This document shows, piece by piece, positions 18,389-28,000 of a stretch of DNA of 34,526 nt; position 1 is the stretch's first letter; every line of letters begins with the position of its first letter. The notes under the pieces are model-generated. The model made no database searches and was not told the origin of the DNA. It saw nothing but the letters and a program-made list of their open reading frames with translations. Source of the stretch: Bacteroidota bacterium (GTDB lineage Bacteria > Bacteroidota > Bacteroidia > Palsa-965); contig JAAFIA010000052.1 of the NCBI GenBank assembly GCA_013298545.1, forward strand, positions 1 to 34,526, in the 5' to 3' direction. Made by a program: the position numbers and the translations under genes.

Positions 18389-19036
18389 ATGGATGAATTT
18401 GGAAAAGTAAAAGCGTATATCGCTACTTCTACGGGCTTACTCGATGCGATACTCGAAACCATCTGTTTGCCCTTAGATTTTGCAGAAGATGCTACCCAAT
18501 TTGCAGAAGATAACCCCGCTTTTAAAAAAGTTGGACACTTACGTCTGGGTTGCACATTGATCAACGCATACTTGACGGCGACTCATTATTACATCAGAGA
18601 TACGTTTCTGCGAACACATTCGGTCTTTAAGGTCATCTTGTGGATATTCTTAACATTGGTTATAGCCGCTTTGGCCATAACACTCATTGTTCTTCTACCT
18701 AATTCACGCAAACGATTTGGAAAGGAGTGGGGCAAAATCTCGCCCTATTTTATGCCCATCATGATGGCTTTAATGGGTGTTTATTTCTTTGTTTCGTATG
18801 CTTCCAATGCCTCGAAAGAAGGTGAAGGAAAAACGACAAAATTCAAAAATGCCTCACTTGCACTAGCTGCCATAGATGCACTCACAAAAGTATTAGGTAT
18901 CTGGAAATTTGAGCCACTTAAAAAATATTTGGTTGCGCAAATGGGGCCTTTTATTGCTGCTTTTCCAATTACGAAAGGATTGCTTTATGTGGCTCGTTTT
19001 CCAGTCCTCAACGCTTTTTATAGCGAAACTAAATAA
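18389..19036 (+). CDS. Small multi-span membrane protein of the TULIP-like operon
   Basis: 215 aa. Residues 1-75 are soluble-looking and partly amphipathic. Membrane segments are likely at about 80-104 (VILWIFLTLVIAALAITLIV) and 119-138 (PYFMPIMMALMGVYFFVSYA), with a weaker one at 188-206. The loop between the first two is basic (NSRKRFGKEWGK), pointing to a cytoplasmic location. No family is recognised. It ends the operon and is followed by a strong terminator. Position suggests it anchors or receives the two soluble partner proteins at the inner membrane. Confidence 0.7.
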   Translation: MDEFGKVKAYIATSTGLLDAILETICLPLDFAEDATQFAEDNPAFKKVGHLRLGCTLINAYLTATHYYIRDTFLRTHSVFKVILWIFLTLVIAALAITLIVLLPNSRKRFGKEWGKISPYFMPIMMALMGVYFFVSYASNASKEGEGKTTKFKNASLALAAIDALTKVLGIWKFEPLKKYLVAQMGPFIAAFPITKGLLYVARFPVLNAFYSETK

Positions 19037-19168
19037 CAAGTGTTACCCCTTATTGCAAGCTACATTTATTGATACAATCTTTGCAGTATCATTCAGTTCA
19101 AACTGGCGCAAGTTGAAACAAACCCACAATTTGACGTTATATCCGACTGGTGTAAATAGAATGTGTGA

Positions 19169-19208
19169 AAAGCAAACTCCCGAAAACTTCGGGAGTTTGC
19201 TTTTTTAA
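19169..19208. terminator. Bidirectional terminator between the TULIP-like operon and the SIMPL gene
   Basis: A 15-bp perfect stem (AAAGCAAACTCCCGA at 19169-19183, complement at 19189-19203) with a 5-nt loop is followed by a T tract on the plus strand. On the minus strand it is followed by TTCACACATTC, which is less T-rich, but the stem lies just after the SIMPL stop codon and may serve both genes. Confidence 0.85.
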
Positions 19209-19918
19209 AGAATCTCAAAAGTACACTCCACCTCGTAGCGCAGCTTGATCGTTTTGCCACCAATAGTCTCTTCGCCTTTATCAAAAGAACTTTCTTTGTA
19301 AGACGAATTGGATTGATAAACACCTGGCACACGATTCAATTGATTTTCAAGCATCACATAGCCCGTTGTTTCGTTAATGGTAAGCGGATTGCCACATTTC
19401 GAGCCAATGGCTTCGAGCATGTAAGTTGCTTTTTCTTTTCCAGCTTTGATCGCGTTAATTTTGATTTGCTTTTTAAACTCCTCCATTTTGCTGTGCGAGT
19501 ATCGAATCACATACGCTCGATTGATGTTGAGTGAATCCATTGCAGCAAATAGCGTATTCACTTGCGACGCTTTTGAATACTTGATTTCATAAGAGTTTTG
19601 CAAAACCGCATCTTTATCGCGACGGCGCATGGCTACAAACGACGCATCCATGCTTTCCATCTTAATCTCTTTGCGCGAAATACCCGTTTCTTTTTCTACA
19701 AAATTGACAAAGGCGGCTTCCAGTTCTTCGATGGTGTATTTTTTCTTTTCGCGTGTAAATTCGCGGAGCGTAACGGAAACATAAATCTCGTCAGGGATGA
19801 TCTCCATTTCGGCATTGCCCATAACTTTGATCGAACGAACGGTTCCGTTACTCGTGTTTTGTGCCAGAAGCGAAGTCGTAAAGACAATAGAGAAAAGAAA
19901 AAGCAGGATGTTTTTCAT
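19205..19918 (-). CDS. SIMPL-domain (DUF541) periplasmic protein
   Basis: 237 aa. A signal peptide of about 20 residues (MKNILLFLFS to LLAQ) precedes a SIMPL domain. The opening IKVMGNAEMEIIPDEIYVSV is the standard 'G-x-A-x-hydrophobic-x-PD' start of the family. A Lys-rich helix (KYTIEELEAAFVNFVE) and the central KQIKINAIKAGKEKATYMLEAIG helix followed by NPLTI are also characteristic. Members such as E. coli YggE affect oxidative stress responses, but the molecular role is unsettled. It is divergent from msrA, another oxidative-stress gene, which may reflect shared control. This link is inferred. Confidence 0.85.
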   Translation of the reverse strand: MKNILLFLFSIVFTTSLLAQNTSNGTVRSIKVMGNAEMEIIPDEIYVSVTLREFTREKKKYTIEELEAAFVNFVEKETGISRKEIKMESMDASFVAMRRRDKDAVLQNSYEIKYSKASQVNTLFAAMDSLNINRAYVIRYSHSKMEEFKKQIKINAIKAGKEKATYMLEAIGSKCGNPLTINETTGYVMLENQLNRVPGVYQSNSSYKESSFDKGEETIGGKTIKLRYEVECTFEIL

Positions 19919-19972
19919 GGTGATGATTTTTTAAAGTCTTGTTTGAAACGGAAAAATACAGATTCTTGTATG

Positions 19973-19980
19973 TATGTTTG
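19973..19980 (+). promoter_or_regulatory. Candidate -7 box upstream of msrA
   Basis: TATGTTTG fits the Bacteroidota TAnnTTTG consensus and lies 77 bp upstream of the msrA start. No TTG stands at the ideal distance; the nearest suitable one (19943-19945) is 27 bp away, so confidence is low. Confidence 0.3.
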
Positions 19981-20056
19981 AACAGAATGCGCTCAGAACT
20001 GTTAAAATATGTTGTACGACCAATCCAAAGCCCAATTACGCCCCGTATCTTGCTGT

Positions 20057-20749
20057 ATGAAAACAATCCTCCATATCTTTCAAGCCCTTATTTGTTGCGC
20101 TTTTCTTCCTGCTTGCGGCCAAACGGCCACTTCTGGACAAACAACCCAAACCGATTCCACTAAAAAAACACCCGTTGTTTTTACTGATACAACCAAAACC
20201 AAGATGATTCCCGGACAAACAACCGACACGGCCACATTTGGCGCAGGCTGCTACTGGTGCGTAGAAGCCGTTTTTGTAGAACTCAAAGGCGTAATTTCTG
20301 TAACCTCCGGATTCTCTGGCGGCCATGTTAAAAATCCAGCTTACCGCGAAGTCTGCGAAGGAACAACGGGCCATGCCGAGGTGTGCCAAATTGTATATGA
20401 CCCAGCCGTAGTGAGTTTTGACGAATTACTGGAAGTATTCTGGCAAACACACGACCCAACAACACTAAACCGCCAAGGGGCCGATCGTGGAACACAATAC
20501 CGTTCTGCCATTTTTTACCACAATGCCGAGCAAAAAGAAAAGGCCGAGTTTTACAAAAAGAAACTCGATGAATCCGGTGCATTTACCAATCCCATTGTAA
20601 CCGAAATCAGCGCGTTTACCATTTTCTACAAAGCCGACGATTACCACCAAAACTATTATGCACAAAATGGTCAAGAAGGTTACTGCCAGTATGTAATCAA
20701 ACCCAAAGTAGAAAAGTTTAGAAAAGTATTTCACGATAAACTCAAATAA
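20057..20749 (+). CDS. msrA: Peptide-methionine (S)-S-oxide reductase, lipoprotein form
   Basis: 230 aa from ATG 20057. An in-frame ATG at 20009 would put 16 odd residues ahead of a clean lipoprotein signal (MKTILHIFQALICC to LPAC, lipid-bearing Cys20). A low-complexity Thr/Gln linker covers about 22-58. The MsrA domain then begins ATFGAGCYWCVEAVF, where Cys65 is the nucleophile of the GCFW-type motif. Downstream are SGFSGGHVKNPAY, HAEVCQIVYDP and the HDPTTLNRQGADRGTQYRS block, all diagnostic of MsrA. It reduces methionine-S-sulfoxide in proteins, here at the periplasmic face of a membrane. There is no fused MsrB. Neighbour: a divergent SIMPL gene. Confidence 0.95.
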   Translation: MKTILHIFQALICCAFLPACGQTATSGQTTQTDSTKKTPVVFTDTTKTKMIPGQTTDTATFGAGCYWCVEAVFVELKGVISVTSGFSGGHVKNPAYREVCEGTTGHAEVCQIVYDPAVVSFDELLEVFWQTHDPTTLNRQGADRGTQYRSAIFYHNAEQKEKAEFYKKKLDESGAFTNPIVTEISAFTIFYKADDYHQNYYAQNGQEGYCQYVIKPKVEKFRKVFHDKLK

Positions 20750-20775
20750 ACAGGTTTTTGCTCAACACACCAAAA

Positions 20776-20812
20776 AAAATGGCTGTCTCGTGTGGAGGCA
20801 GCCATTTTCTAT
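20776..20812. terminator. Bidirectional terminator between msrA and the beta-propeller gene
   Basis: AAAATGGCTG at 20776-20785 pairs with CAGCCATTTT at 20799-20808. Three further pairs including G-T close the stem to a 7-nt loop. The stem is flanked by A-rich and T-rich tracts, so it can work in both directions. Confidence 0.8.
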
Positions 20813-20826
20813 TTCAATAAGTTAAA

Positions 20827-21885
20827 TCAATCTGCAAATACGACTTGCGTTTGTCCACGCACAACCCCCTCGCGATTTTTAAACTGAACAAAATACGTTC
20901 CGGCAGGCAATCCATTGCGCGAAATATCCATACCATTTCCAGAAACCGTTTTTTCCCAAATCAATTTGCCCTGCACATTGGTCATGCGCACGAGTAAGTT
21001 TGTTTCCGCTTGCCCAAATTGAATACGCATCGTTTCTGTTGTTGGGTTCGGAAATGTGTTGGCAACGAATGACGTTGTTTGTAAAATTCCTGTTGTAATT
21101 CCAGTGTAGAAAACAACATTGTTTGCATTTCCAGAATTGGGAATACCAACCGAGTCGCCCGCCGCATTGATGTCGATGTCTGCCGGACTAGAAAGACTCG
21201 CCATCACCACAATAGATGCAGAAGAAAATGTTGGATCAACACGATTTAACGAATTGTTGCTCCACGTGGTGAAATACCAATACCCAGCCGCGTCGCGGGT
21301 AATGCCATCCATACTGCCCAATGTTGTTGGAAGTAACGTACTGATGGTAGAATCGTTTAGGCTCATGGCTTGAATGGCTGCATTTGATCCCCACGTTACA
21401 AAAACACAACGGTTGTTTGCGCCGTCGTAATAAATTCCGTTTGGCGTTTTTACTGTTGTCGTCATTAAATTGTAAGAATTGGTCAACGTATTGATGCGGT
21501 AAATTTTCTTGGCCGAAAAATCTGTCGCGAATAAAAAGTGGCCGCCATCAGATGTTATCCCATTGAGGAATGTAGCACTCAGATTGACGTTAAACACTTG
21601 TGTTGCGGTGGTTAAATCGTACCCGCGAATACGCCCGCCATCGCAAGCGTAGAGCGTGTTGCCCAATATGACTAAGCCGTGTGGACCACTGGTAAGACCA
21701 TTTGCAAACAAGGTAAGTGTTCCAGAACCTGGACTAAGTGTATGAATTTCGCCAGAGCCATTCTGACTGACAAACCAACGTTGATTTGCGCTATCATACT
21801 CCACACTTTCTGGACTATTGTACACTTGTGCGTGAAGTCCGAAAGCACTCAGCGAAAACAAGAAGGCGAATAGAATTTTTTTCAT
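20827..21885 (-). CDS. Secreted SMP-30/NHL-like beta-propeller with T9SS sorting domain
   Basis: 352 aa. A signal peptide (1-20, ending LHAQ) precedes a six-bladed-type propeller. The repeats have the 'GPHGLVILGNTLYACDGGRIRGYD' type of strand, with NGITSDGGHFLFATDF, PNGIYYDGANNRCVFVTWG, MDGITRDAAGYWYFTTW and SPADIDINAAGD. This recurring 'hydrophobic-G-hydrophobic-x-x-D' pattern is that of SMP-30/gluconolactonase and NHL propellers. The family's metal-binding and catalytic residues could not be confirmed, so I do not assign enzyme activity. Residues about 275-352 are a T9SS type A sorting domain starting FPNPTTETMRI. It stands alone between the msrA terminator and the duplicated T9SS locus. 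Confidence 0.82.
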   Translation of the reverse strand: MKKILFAFLFSLSAFGLHAQVYNSPESVEYDSANQRWFVSQNGSGEIHTLSPGSGTLTLFANGLTSGPHGLVILGNTLYACDGGRIRGYDLTTATQVFNVNLSATFLNGITSDGGHFLFATDFSAKKIYRINTLTNSYNLMTTTVKTPNGIYYDGANNRCVFVTWGSNAAIQAMSLNDSTISTLLPTTLGSMDGITRDAAGYWYFTTWSNNSLNRVDPTFSSASIVVMASLSSPADIDINAAGDSVGIPNSGNANNVVFYTGITTGILQTTSFVANTFPNPTTETMRIQFGQAETNLLVRMTNVQGKLIWEKTVSGNGMDISRNGLPAGTYFVQFKNREGVVRGQTQVVFAD

Positions 21886-22039
21886 GATGATGTTTTGAAT
21901 TTACTCAAATATACCCAAATTCCGCAAGTCTATTTTTCCAATAGCAGAACTGCAACAAACTGACTATCAATTCAATGGTTTTGATTTATTGCTATTTCGC
22001 CGATTTTCGTAAAAACTCACTCCTCTCGAAACCTACACT

Positions 22040-23359
22040 TTACTCCACCACCAATTTCCCACTAATCCGAATACGATCCGATTCCAATACCGTGTAAAAA
22101 TAAAGCCCTGCTGCAAATTCAGTTGTTTCTACTTCGAGTGTAGTGGTATTGTTTTTCCGGCGGTAAATTTCGCGACCCAATGGATCGAAAATAACAAGTT
22201 CATACGGTTCTATATTTCCTGTTACCTGAAATGTGGTTGAAGTTGTGGCCGGATTGGGAAATACATGGACAGAAAATAAATTTTCTGTTTCAGAAATTCC
22301 GGTATTTAAATGGCCGCATTGGTTGGTGTTGTTTCCGCCAATCCATTTTAAGACTTTAGAAACACTATCGCCATCAACAGTCCAGAATCCACCACCAATA
22401 TATAATTCACCATTAAAAACTTCAATAGCTGTTATCGAATTATCAAAGTTTCCAACATTACACCAATCCATTCCATCGTATTTAGCCAAGTATGGGGTTG
22501 ATATTCCACCTGCGGTAGAAATTTGACCACCGACCCAAAGTTCGTTGTTGTACACTTTCATGGATAGAACTTGTCCACCAGTAATTCCACCACCAACTTG
22601 TGTCCAAGTTGATCCATCCCAACGGGCAATCATGTTTCCCGGACTGCCTGATGCCGTTGTAAAATAACCACCAACATACAAGTAACCATTATACTCCGCA
22701 AAACAATTTACACCATCTAAAAAACCCGTAAAAGCAGCACCAAAATTTTGCCATTGTATTCCGTCCCATTTCGCTAAACAATTATATGAATTAGGACTAT
22801 GAAAACCACCACCTACATATAAATCTCCTTGATACTTTGTTGCACAATATGCGCCAGACCCTGTTGACCAATTTGCATTTCCGATAGCATTCCAATTCGT
22901 TCCATCATAACGTGCTACACCATGTGCCGCAATGCCAGCAATACTATCAAAACGACCTAAAACGTAGAGATTGGTGTCTATGACTGTTATGCCAATACAT
23001 GAGGTTGTTGTTTCTGCAAATGGCTGCCAAGTACCATTAACAAGTTTACAAACGCCTCTATAAAAACCTGATAAATTATGAAAGTCTATTGCATAATACT
23101 CATTCCTGTATTTTACAGTCTGAATTGTTGGGCCTTTATTCCCAAGTGTATCCCAAAGTGTATCAGAATTGTAAACTAAAAATCTTGGATACGTCAAAAC
23201 TTGACTTGCAGCAATCAAATTATTGGAATCGACTGAGAAACCAATAATCCACATTGTCGAATCCATATATCCCCCACCAATCGACTGCCAGTTTTGCGCT
23301 TTCGCGCAAAACTGGCTAATCAATAGAAGAAAAACGAAGGCCGTTTTTTTGATACTCAT
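22040..23359 (-). CDS. T9SS-exported beta-propeller protein, copy A
   Basis: 439 aa. The signal peptide (1-21, ending FCAKAQ) is encoded across a perfect DNA hairpin (23288-23315). The mature part has about six repeats of the form 'G-D/Y-LYVGG-x-F ... A-R/K-W/Y-DG-x-x-W', such as GDLYVGGGFH, GYLYVGGYFT, NELWVGGQIST and GELYIGGGFW. These form a propeller common in Bacteroidota exoproteins. A T9SS sorting domain covers about 365-439 (VFPNPATTST to the C-terminus GKLVVE). The protein is identical to copy B except near the C-terminus (V for I in GKLVVE). Only one base separates it from the stump of the SBBP gene upstream, mirroring the intact SBBP-439 pair. Confidence 0.85.
   Translation of the reverse strand: MSIKKTAFVFLLLISQFCAKAQNWQSIGGGYMDSTMWIIGFSVDSNNLIAASQVLTYPRFLVYNSDTLWDTLGNKGPTIQTVKYRNEYYAIDFHNLSGFYRGVCKLVNGTWQPFAETTTSCIGITVIDTNLYVLGRFDSIAGIAAHGVARYDGTNWNAIGNANWSTGSGAYCATKYQGDLYVGGGFHSPNSYNCLAKWDGIQWQNFGAAFTGFLDGVNCFAEYNGYLYVGGYFTTASGSPGNMIARWDGSTWTQVGGGITGGQVLSMKVYNNELWVGGQISTAGGISTPYLAKYDGMDWCNVGNFDNSITAIEVFNGELYIGGGFWTVDGDSVSKVLKWIGGNNTNQCGHLNTGISETENLFSVHVFPNPATTSTTFQVTGNIEPYELVIFDPLGREIYRRKNNTTTLEVETTEFAAGLYFYTVLESDRIRISGKLVVE
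23288..23315. other. Perfect 12-bp hairpin inside the signal-peptide codons, copy A
   Basis: CCAGTTTTGCGC pairs with GCGCAAAACTGG across a 4-nt loop, located about 45-72 nt inside the 439-aa gene. It encodes the end of the signal peptide. The same hairpin is in copy B. Confidence 0.8.
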
Positions 23360-23360
23360 G

Positions 23361-23758
23361 TTAGTCTTGTTTAATAATTCTATTCGTCATTACTAAACGA
23401 TCACCAACTTGAACGGTTACCATGTAAACACCATTGCTGACGTTTGAAAGATCAAGTTGCTGCTGTAAAGTTCCGAAATTATTGACACAATTCCTATCTG
23501 TAATTATCTGTCCCAAAACATCGTAAACGGTAATACGCACGTCCTCGCCATTCAAACCCGCCATTTGCACCATAAAATTGCCCGATGTAGGATTGGGATA
23601 AATGATAAAGTTTGAATTTGAAACAAACTGCTCATCCGCAAAACCAACCGTAATGGCGGTAATGTCGAACCGCGCCATGTAGGTTTGCGTTGACTTTCAA
23701 GGTATCGGCCATTCGTTGGCTACTTGATTGGGATAAGCCCAAGGATAAGTAGCGGGAA
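23361..23758 (-). pseudogene. 3' stump of the 1283-aa SBBP-repeat gene
   Basis: The last 105 codons (MARFDITAITVGF to RIIKQ) match the C-terminus of the intact protein at 25084-28935, including its T9SS sorting domain. Further upstream (23679-23758) the match continues at DNA level (YPWAYPNQVANEW), but small deletions break the frame and about 12 bp are missing near 23690. There is no signal peptide and no start region, so the product could not be exported. Base differences from the parent are about 3%, including at least four amino-acid changes, as expected for decay without selection. The open 105-codon frame is therefore not a real gene. Confidence 0.88.
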
Positions 23759-23762
23759 CATT

Positions 23763-25082
23763 TTACTCAACGATCAATTTCCCACTAATCCGAATACGAT
23801 CCGATTCCAATACCGTGTAAAAATAAAGCCCTGCTGCAAATTCAGTCGTTTCTACTTCGAGTGTAGTGGTATTGTTTTTCCGGCGGTAAATTTCGCGACC
23901 CAATGGATCGAAAATAACAAGTTCATACGGTTCTATATTTCCTGTTACCTGAAATGTGGTTGAAGTTGTGGCCGGATTGGGAAATACATGGACAGAAAAT
24001 AAATTTTCTGTTTCAGAAATTCCGGTATTTAAATGGCCGCATTGGTTGGTGTTGTTTCCGCCAATCCATTTTAAGACTTTAGAAACACTATCGCCATCAA
24101 CAGTCCAGAATCCACCACCAATATATAATTCACCATTAAAAACTTCAATAGCTGTTATCGAATTATCAAAGTTTCCAACATTACACCAATCCATTCCATC
24201 GTATTTAGCCAAGTATGGGGTTGATATTCCACCTGCGGTAGAAATTTGACCACCGACCCAAAGTTCGTTGTTGTACACTTTCATGGATAGAACTTGTCCA
24301 CCAGTAATTCCACCACCAACTTGTGTCCAAGTTGATCCATCCCAACGGGCAATCATGTTTCCCGGACTGCCTGATGCCGTTGTAAAATAACCACCAACAT
24401 ACAAGTAACCATTATACTCCGCAAAACAATTTACACCATCTAAAAAACCCGTAAAAGCAGCACCAAAATTTTGCCATTGTATTCCGTCCCATTTCGCTAA
24501 ACAATTATATGAATTAGGACTATGAAAACCACCACCTACATATAAATCTCCTTGATACTTTGTTGCACAATATGCGCCAGACCCTGTTGACCAATTTGCA
24601 TTTCCGATAGCATTCCAATTCGTTCCATCATAACGTGCTACACCATGTGCCGCAATGCCAGCAATACTATCAAAACGACCTAAAACGTAGAGATTGGTGT
24701 CTATGACTGTTATGCCAATACATGAGGTTGTTGTTTCTGCAAATGGCTGCCAAGTACCATTAACAAGTTTACAAACGCCTCTATAAAAACCTGATAAATT
24801 ATGAAAGTCTATTGCATAATACTCATTCCTGTATTTTACAGTCTGAATTGTTGGGCCTTTATTCCCAAGTGTATCCCAAAGTGTATCAGAATTGTAAACT
24901 AAAAATCTTGGATACGTCAAAACTTGACTTGCAGCAATCAAATTATTGGAATCGACTGAGAAACCAATAATCCACATTGTCGAATCCATATATCCCCCAC
25001 CAATCGACTGCCAGTTTTGCGCTTTCGCGCAAAACTGGCTAATCAATAGAAGAAAAACGAAGGCCGTTTTTTTGATACTCAT
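23763..25082 (-). CDS. T9SS-exported beta-propeller protein, copy B
   Basis: 439 aa, same architecture as copy A: signal peptide 1-21, propeller repeats with LYVGG motifs, sorting domain at about 365-439 ending GKLIVE. It starts one base after the stop of the 1283-aa SBBP gene, so it is the original downstream partner in a two-gene operon and is probably translated by coupling. The two products may act together on the cell surface, as both are T9SS cargo. The function of the propeller is unknown. A perfect 12-bp hairpin at 25011-25038 lies in the signal-peptide codons. Confidence 0.87.
   Translation of the reverse strand: MSIKKTAFVFLLLISQFCAKAQNWQSIGGGYMDSTMWIIGFSVDSNNLIAASQVLTYPRFLVYNSDTLWDTLGNKGPTIQTVKYRNEYYAIDFHNLSGFYRGVCKLVNGTWQPFAETTTSCIGITVIDTNLYVLGRFDSIAGIAAHGVARYDGTNWNAIGNANWSTGSGAYCATKYQGDLYVGGGFHSPNSYNCLAKWDGIQWQNFGAAFTGFLDGVNCFAEYNGYLYVGGYFTTASGSPGNMIARWDGSTWTQVGGGITGGQVLSMKVYNNELWVGGQISTAGGISTPYLAKYDGMDWCNVGNFDNSITAIEVFNGELYIGGGFWTVDGDSVSKVLKWIGGNNTNQCGHLNTGISETENLFSVHVFPNPATTSTTFQVTGNIEPYELVIFDPLGREIYRRKNNTTTLEVETTEFAAGLYFYTVLESDRIRISGKLIVE
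25011..25038. other. Perfect 12-bp hairpin inside the signal-peptide codons, copy B
   Basis: CCAGTTTTGCGC and GCGCAAAACTGG flank a 4-nt loop. The sequence and position are identical to the hairpin at 23288-23315. Confidence 0.8.
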
Positions 25083-25083
25083 T

Positions 25084-28000
25084 TTAGTGTTGTTTAATAA
25101 TTCTATTTGTCATTACTAAACGATCACCAACTTGAACGGTTACCATGTAAACACCATTGCTGGCATTTGAAAGATCAAGTTGCTGCTGTAAAGTTCCGAA
25201 ATTATGGACACAATTCCTATCTGTAATTATCTGTCCCAAAACATCGTAAACGGTAATACGCACATCCTCGCCATTCAAACCCGCCATTTGCACCGTAAAA
25301 TTGCCCGATGTCGGATTGGGATAAATGATAAAGTTTGAATTTGAAACAAACTGCTCATCCGCAAAACCAACCGTAATGGCGGTAATGTCGAACCGCGCCA
25401 TGTAGCCCGTAGATTGGTTTATGTTAATCTTCAAGGTATCGAGCCATTCGTTGGCTACTTGGTTTGGATAAGCCCACGGATAAGTAGCCGGAAGCGAATA
25501 GGAGTAGCCCGTAATGAATAGTTTACTGTGCCCAGATGTTGCAAGAGAAAGACCGGATTCCACTTTGTCGCCACCAAAACAAGTTGACCATGTGCGCGTA
25601 TTTTGTGGTGAGAAAGCTAAAATAATGGACTCGTTACTAAAGAAGGGATTGCCCTGCGAATAGCTGTTGCCAGTAGCATAAATATCCAATGTATTGGTTG
25701 GGCTAATGGTTAAGCCATGCACATACACATTGTCATTGTCATCGCAAGCCAAGTCGTAGATGCTTTCAACCCCTGCGCCACCCCAGAGCGAACACCATTT
25801 TTTGACACCTGTAACCGCAAAACGCGCAATCCAGCCATCGGGGTTGTTGACGTTGATCACGCTGTCGATGTATTGCCCTGCTTGAAATTGAAGCGGAAAT
25901 GTTGCGCTTGTACTTGACGTATGCCCAGCCACATAAATATCTTTTGATGTGGCTACAATGGCAAAACCATCGTCCGATCCTGCGCCGCCAAATCCTGTAC
26001 ACCACGTAACGGTGTCTTGCTGATTGAACCGACAAATAAAGGCATCGGCTTGGGCATTGTTATCAAACCAAGCACCACCGCCCGGATTGAACAAAGGCAG
26101 GTTTCCGGTTGCACCAGCATTTGAACCCACAATAAACAACGTACCCGATCCATCGCCTGCAATGTCGTTGATGAATCCATTGGTTGCAAAGAGTGTTCCC
26201 CACTTGGTGGCATACAAATTATCGAACTGCAAAATGAAATTTTGGCCTGTTGTAGAATTGTAAGCCCCTGCACGGTTGACAAGCGGGAAACTGGCATTAC
26301 CAATACCGATAATAGTCAGGTAGTTTCCTGATGGACTAACAAAAATACCATTCGGGCGTTCGGCTAATCCGCCGCCATAATAGGTACTCCATAAAATACC
26401 TGCTGCACCACCTGTGCTGTCCATTTTCACAATGAACAAATCGTTTGATCCATTGTGAGTTGGATCAACATAAGCACCTGCGGGTTGATTTTGTGCATTT
26501 GGTAACGACGTTGAAGCAGTAGCACCACAAAAGTAAATATGATCGGTTGAATCTATTGTCATATTTATAAATCCTTCCGCAGCAGTACCACCGTAATATG
26601 TAGCCCATCCTCTTACAGCATCAGACTTTATTTTAACAAGCCCCCAATCTGTTCCAACACCGCCAACTGCTTGAATTGCACCCGGAGAAACAGGAAAATT
26701 ATTTCCATTGGTCGTCCCACCATAGAATGAATTTCCCGCCTTATCGGCCTTCACCGAACTAAACGGCGTATCGCCACCAGCCAATGAACCGTAATGCGAA
26801 GACCAATCCATATTTGTTCCCGTTATTTGGTTGGCTACACCCGTTACCGCGCCATTATCCACTTCGATCACGAGTGTGTTTGCTGCATTGTACGCACCGT
26901 TCATGGTATATGAAACCGTATTGCCATTCACATTAAACGAAGGCTGCCAGTTCAACGCAATCAGGTTTCCGGCGGCATCAATTTCCCAAACACGCGGCTG
27001 CGGGTGTTTGATGTTTCCAAGACTGGAAGCAATTTCTAAACTCGTGCCGTTTACCGTTACCGAATTTGCACCCGTGTAGTTTTCCTGAATCGAAGCCGGA
27101 TTACCACCGGGCTTAATCACATAAAAGTATTTCATGCCCGCCGCATTGCTCGAATACACCACATCTACTTTGGTGTAAATCTCAGGACGAAAAAGCTGGT
27201 TGTAGGTTTTCATTTTCAAACAGCCATCGGGAATATGCGCCAAGAAAAAGTTTTCGTAATCGCTCCGCAAACTTTGTGCGTACACCTGTGTCGCTCGACC
27301 ATTGATAAAAGCCATGTCGATGCGGTGCAAGGAATCCACCGGATTGATTTGCGCGGTATCGAGTTTTGAAAATACATAACTCATTTTGGCATCAGCAAAA
27401 TATACCTGTTGTGGATTGCCACCCGTTTTGTTGTAAAACTTGATGTTGGTAGTTTTATTATCTGTTCCGAGCAACTGGCCGCGATTTTCGGTAAAGCAAA
27501 ACGCATGGCTCAACTGCTCGTTGTCGGTTGGTGTGAGCAGCGAACCTGTATTGTATTTTACGGTGCTGTAAGTGTTTGCCCCGCCAAGTTTGGTTTGCCC
27601 CGTTACCAGCACCGCGCCTTTGTCGTCCACCGCAATGGCCGTAGGAATATCATTTTTGTTGGAAGGCGAGTTCCACGACACGCCCCAAACCTGATTGCCC
27701 GCCCCATCGTATTTGATGGTGTAGTAATCGCGGCTTGTTCCGTTGTCGCTTGCTCCGGTTACGTAAATATCCGTTCCCTTTGCTACAATGGCCGAAGCCG
27801 AATCGCTTTTGTTGGCTTGGCCGTTAAAGGTTTTTACCCATTGCTGTACGCCAGCCGGATTGTATTTTACGGTAGCAAAATTTTTCCCCTGTGCTGCTGT
27901 GTTTGAATAGCCTGTTACAATCACGTTGTTTAACGAATCGACAAACAAGCCAGTAGCCACATCGTCCAAAGCACCCGCACCTGTGTAGTTGGCTGTCCAG

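Larger units (their letters stand above)
22040..23758. repeat. Tandem duplication, copy A (1.72 kb)
   Basis: The segment matches 23763-25491 in the same orientation at an offset of 1723 bp. It contains the whole 439-aa gene plus the last ~400 bp of the 1283-aa gene. Within the 439-aa gene I see about four base differences, three of them in the last few codons. In the 318 bp of the stump frame I count about nine. Confidence 0.95.
23763..25491. repeat. Tandem duplication, copy B (1.73 kb)
   Basis: This is the partner of 22040-23758. It contains the intact 439-aa gene and the 3' end of the intact SBBP gene. Such a long, near-identical direct repeat can recombine and can also mislead short-read assembly. 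Confidence 0.95.

Noticed and set aside
23361-23678. Independent 105-aa gene
   Set aside because: It is the 3' stump of the duplicated 1283-aa gene, without a signal peptide, with frame breaks just upstream.
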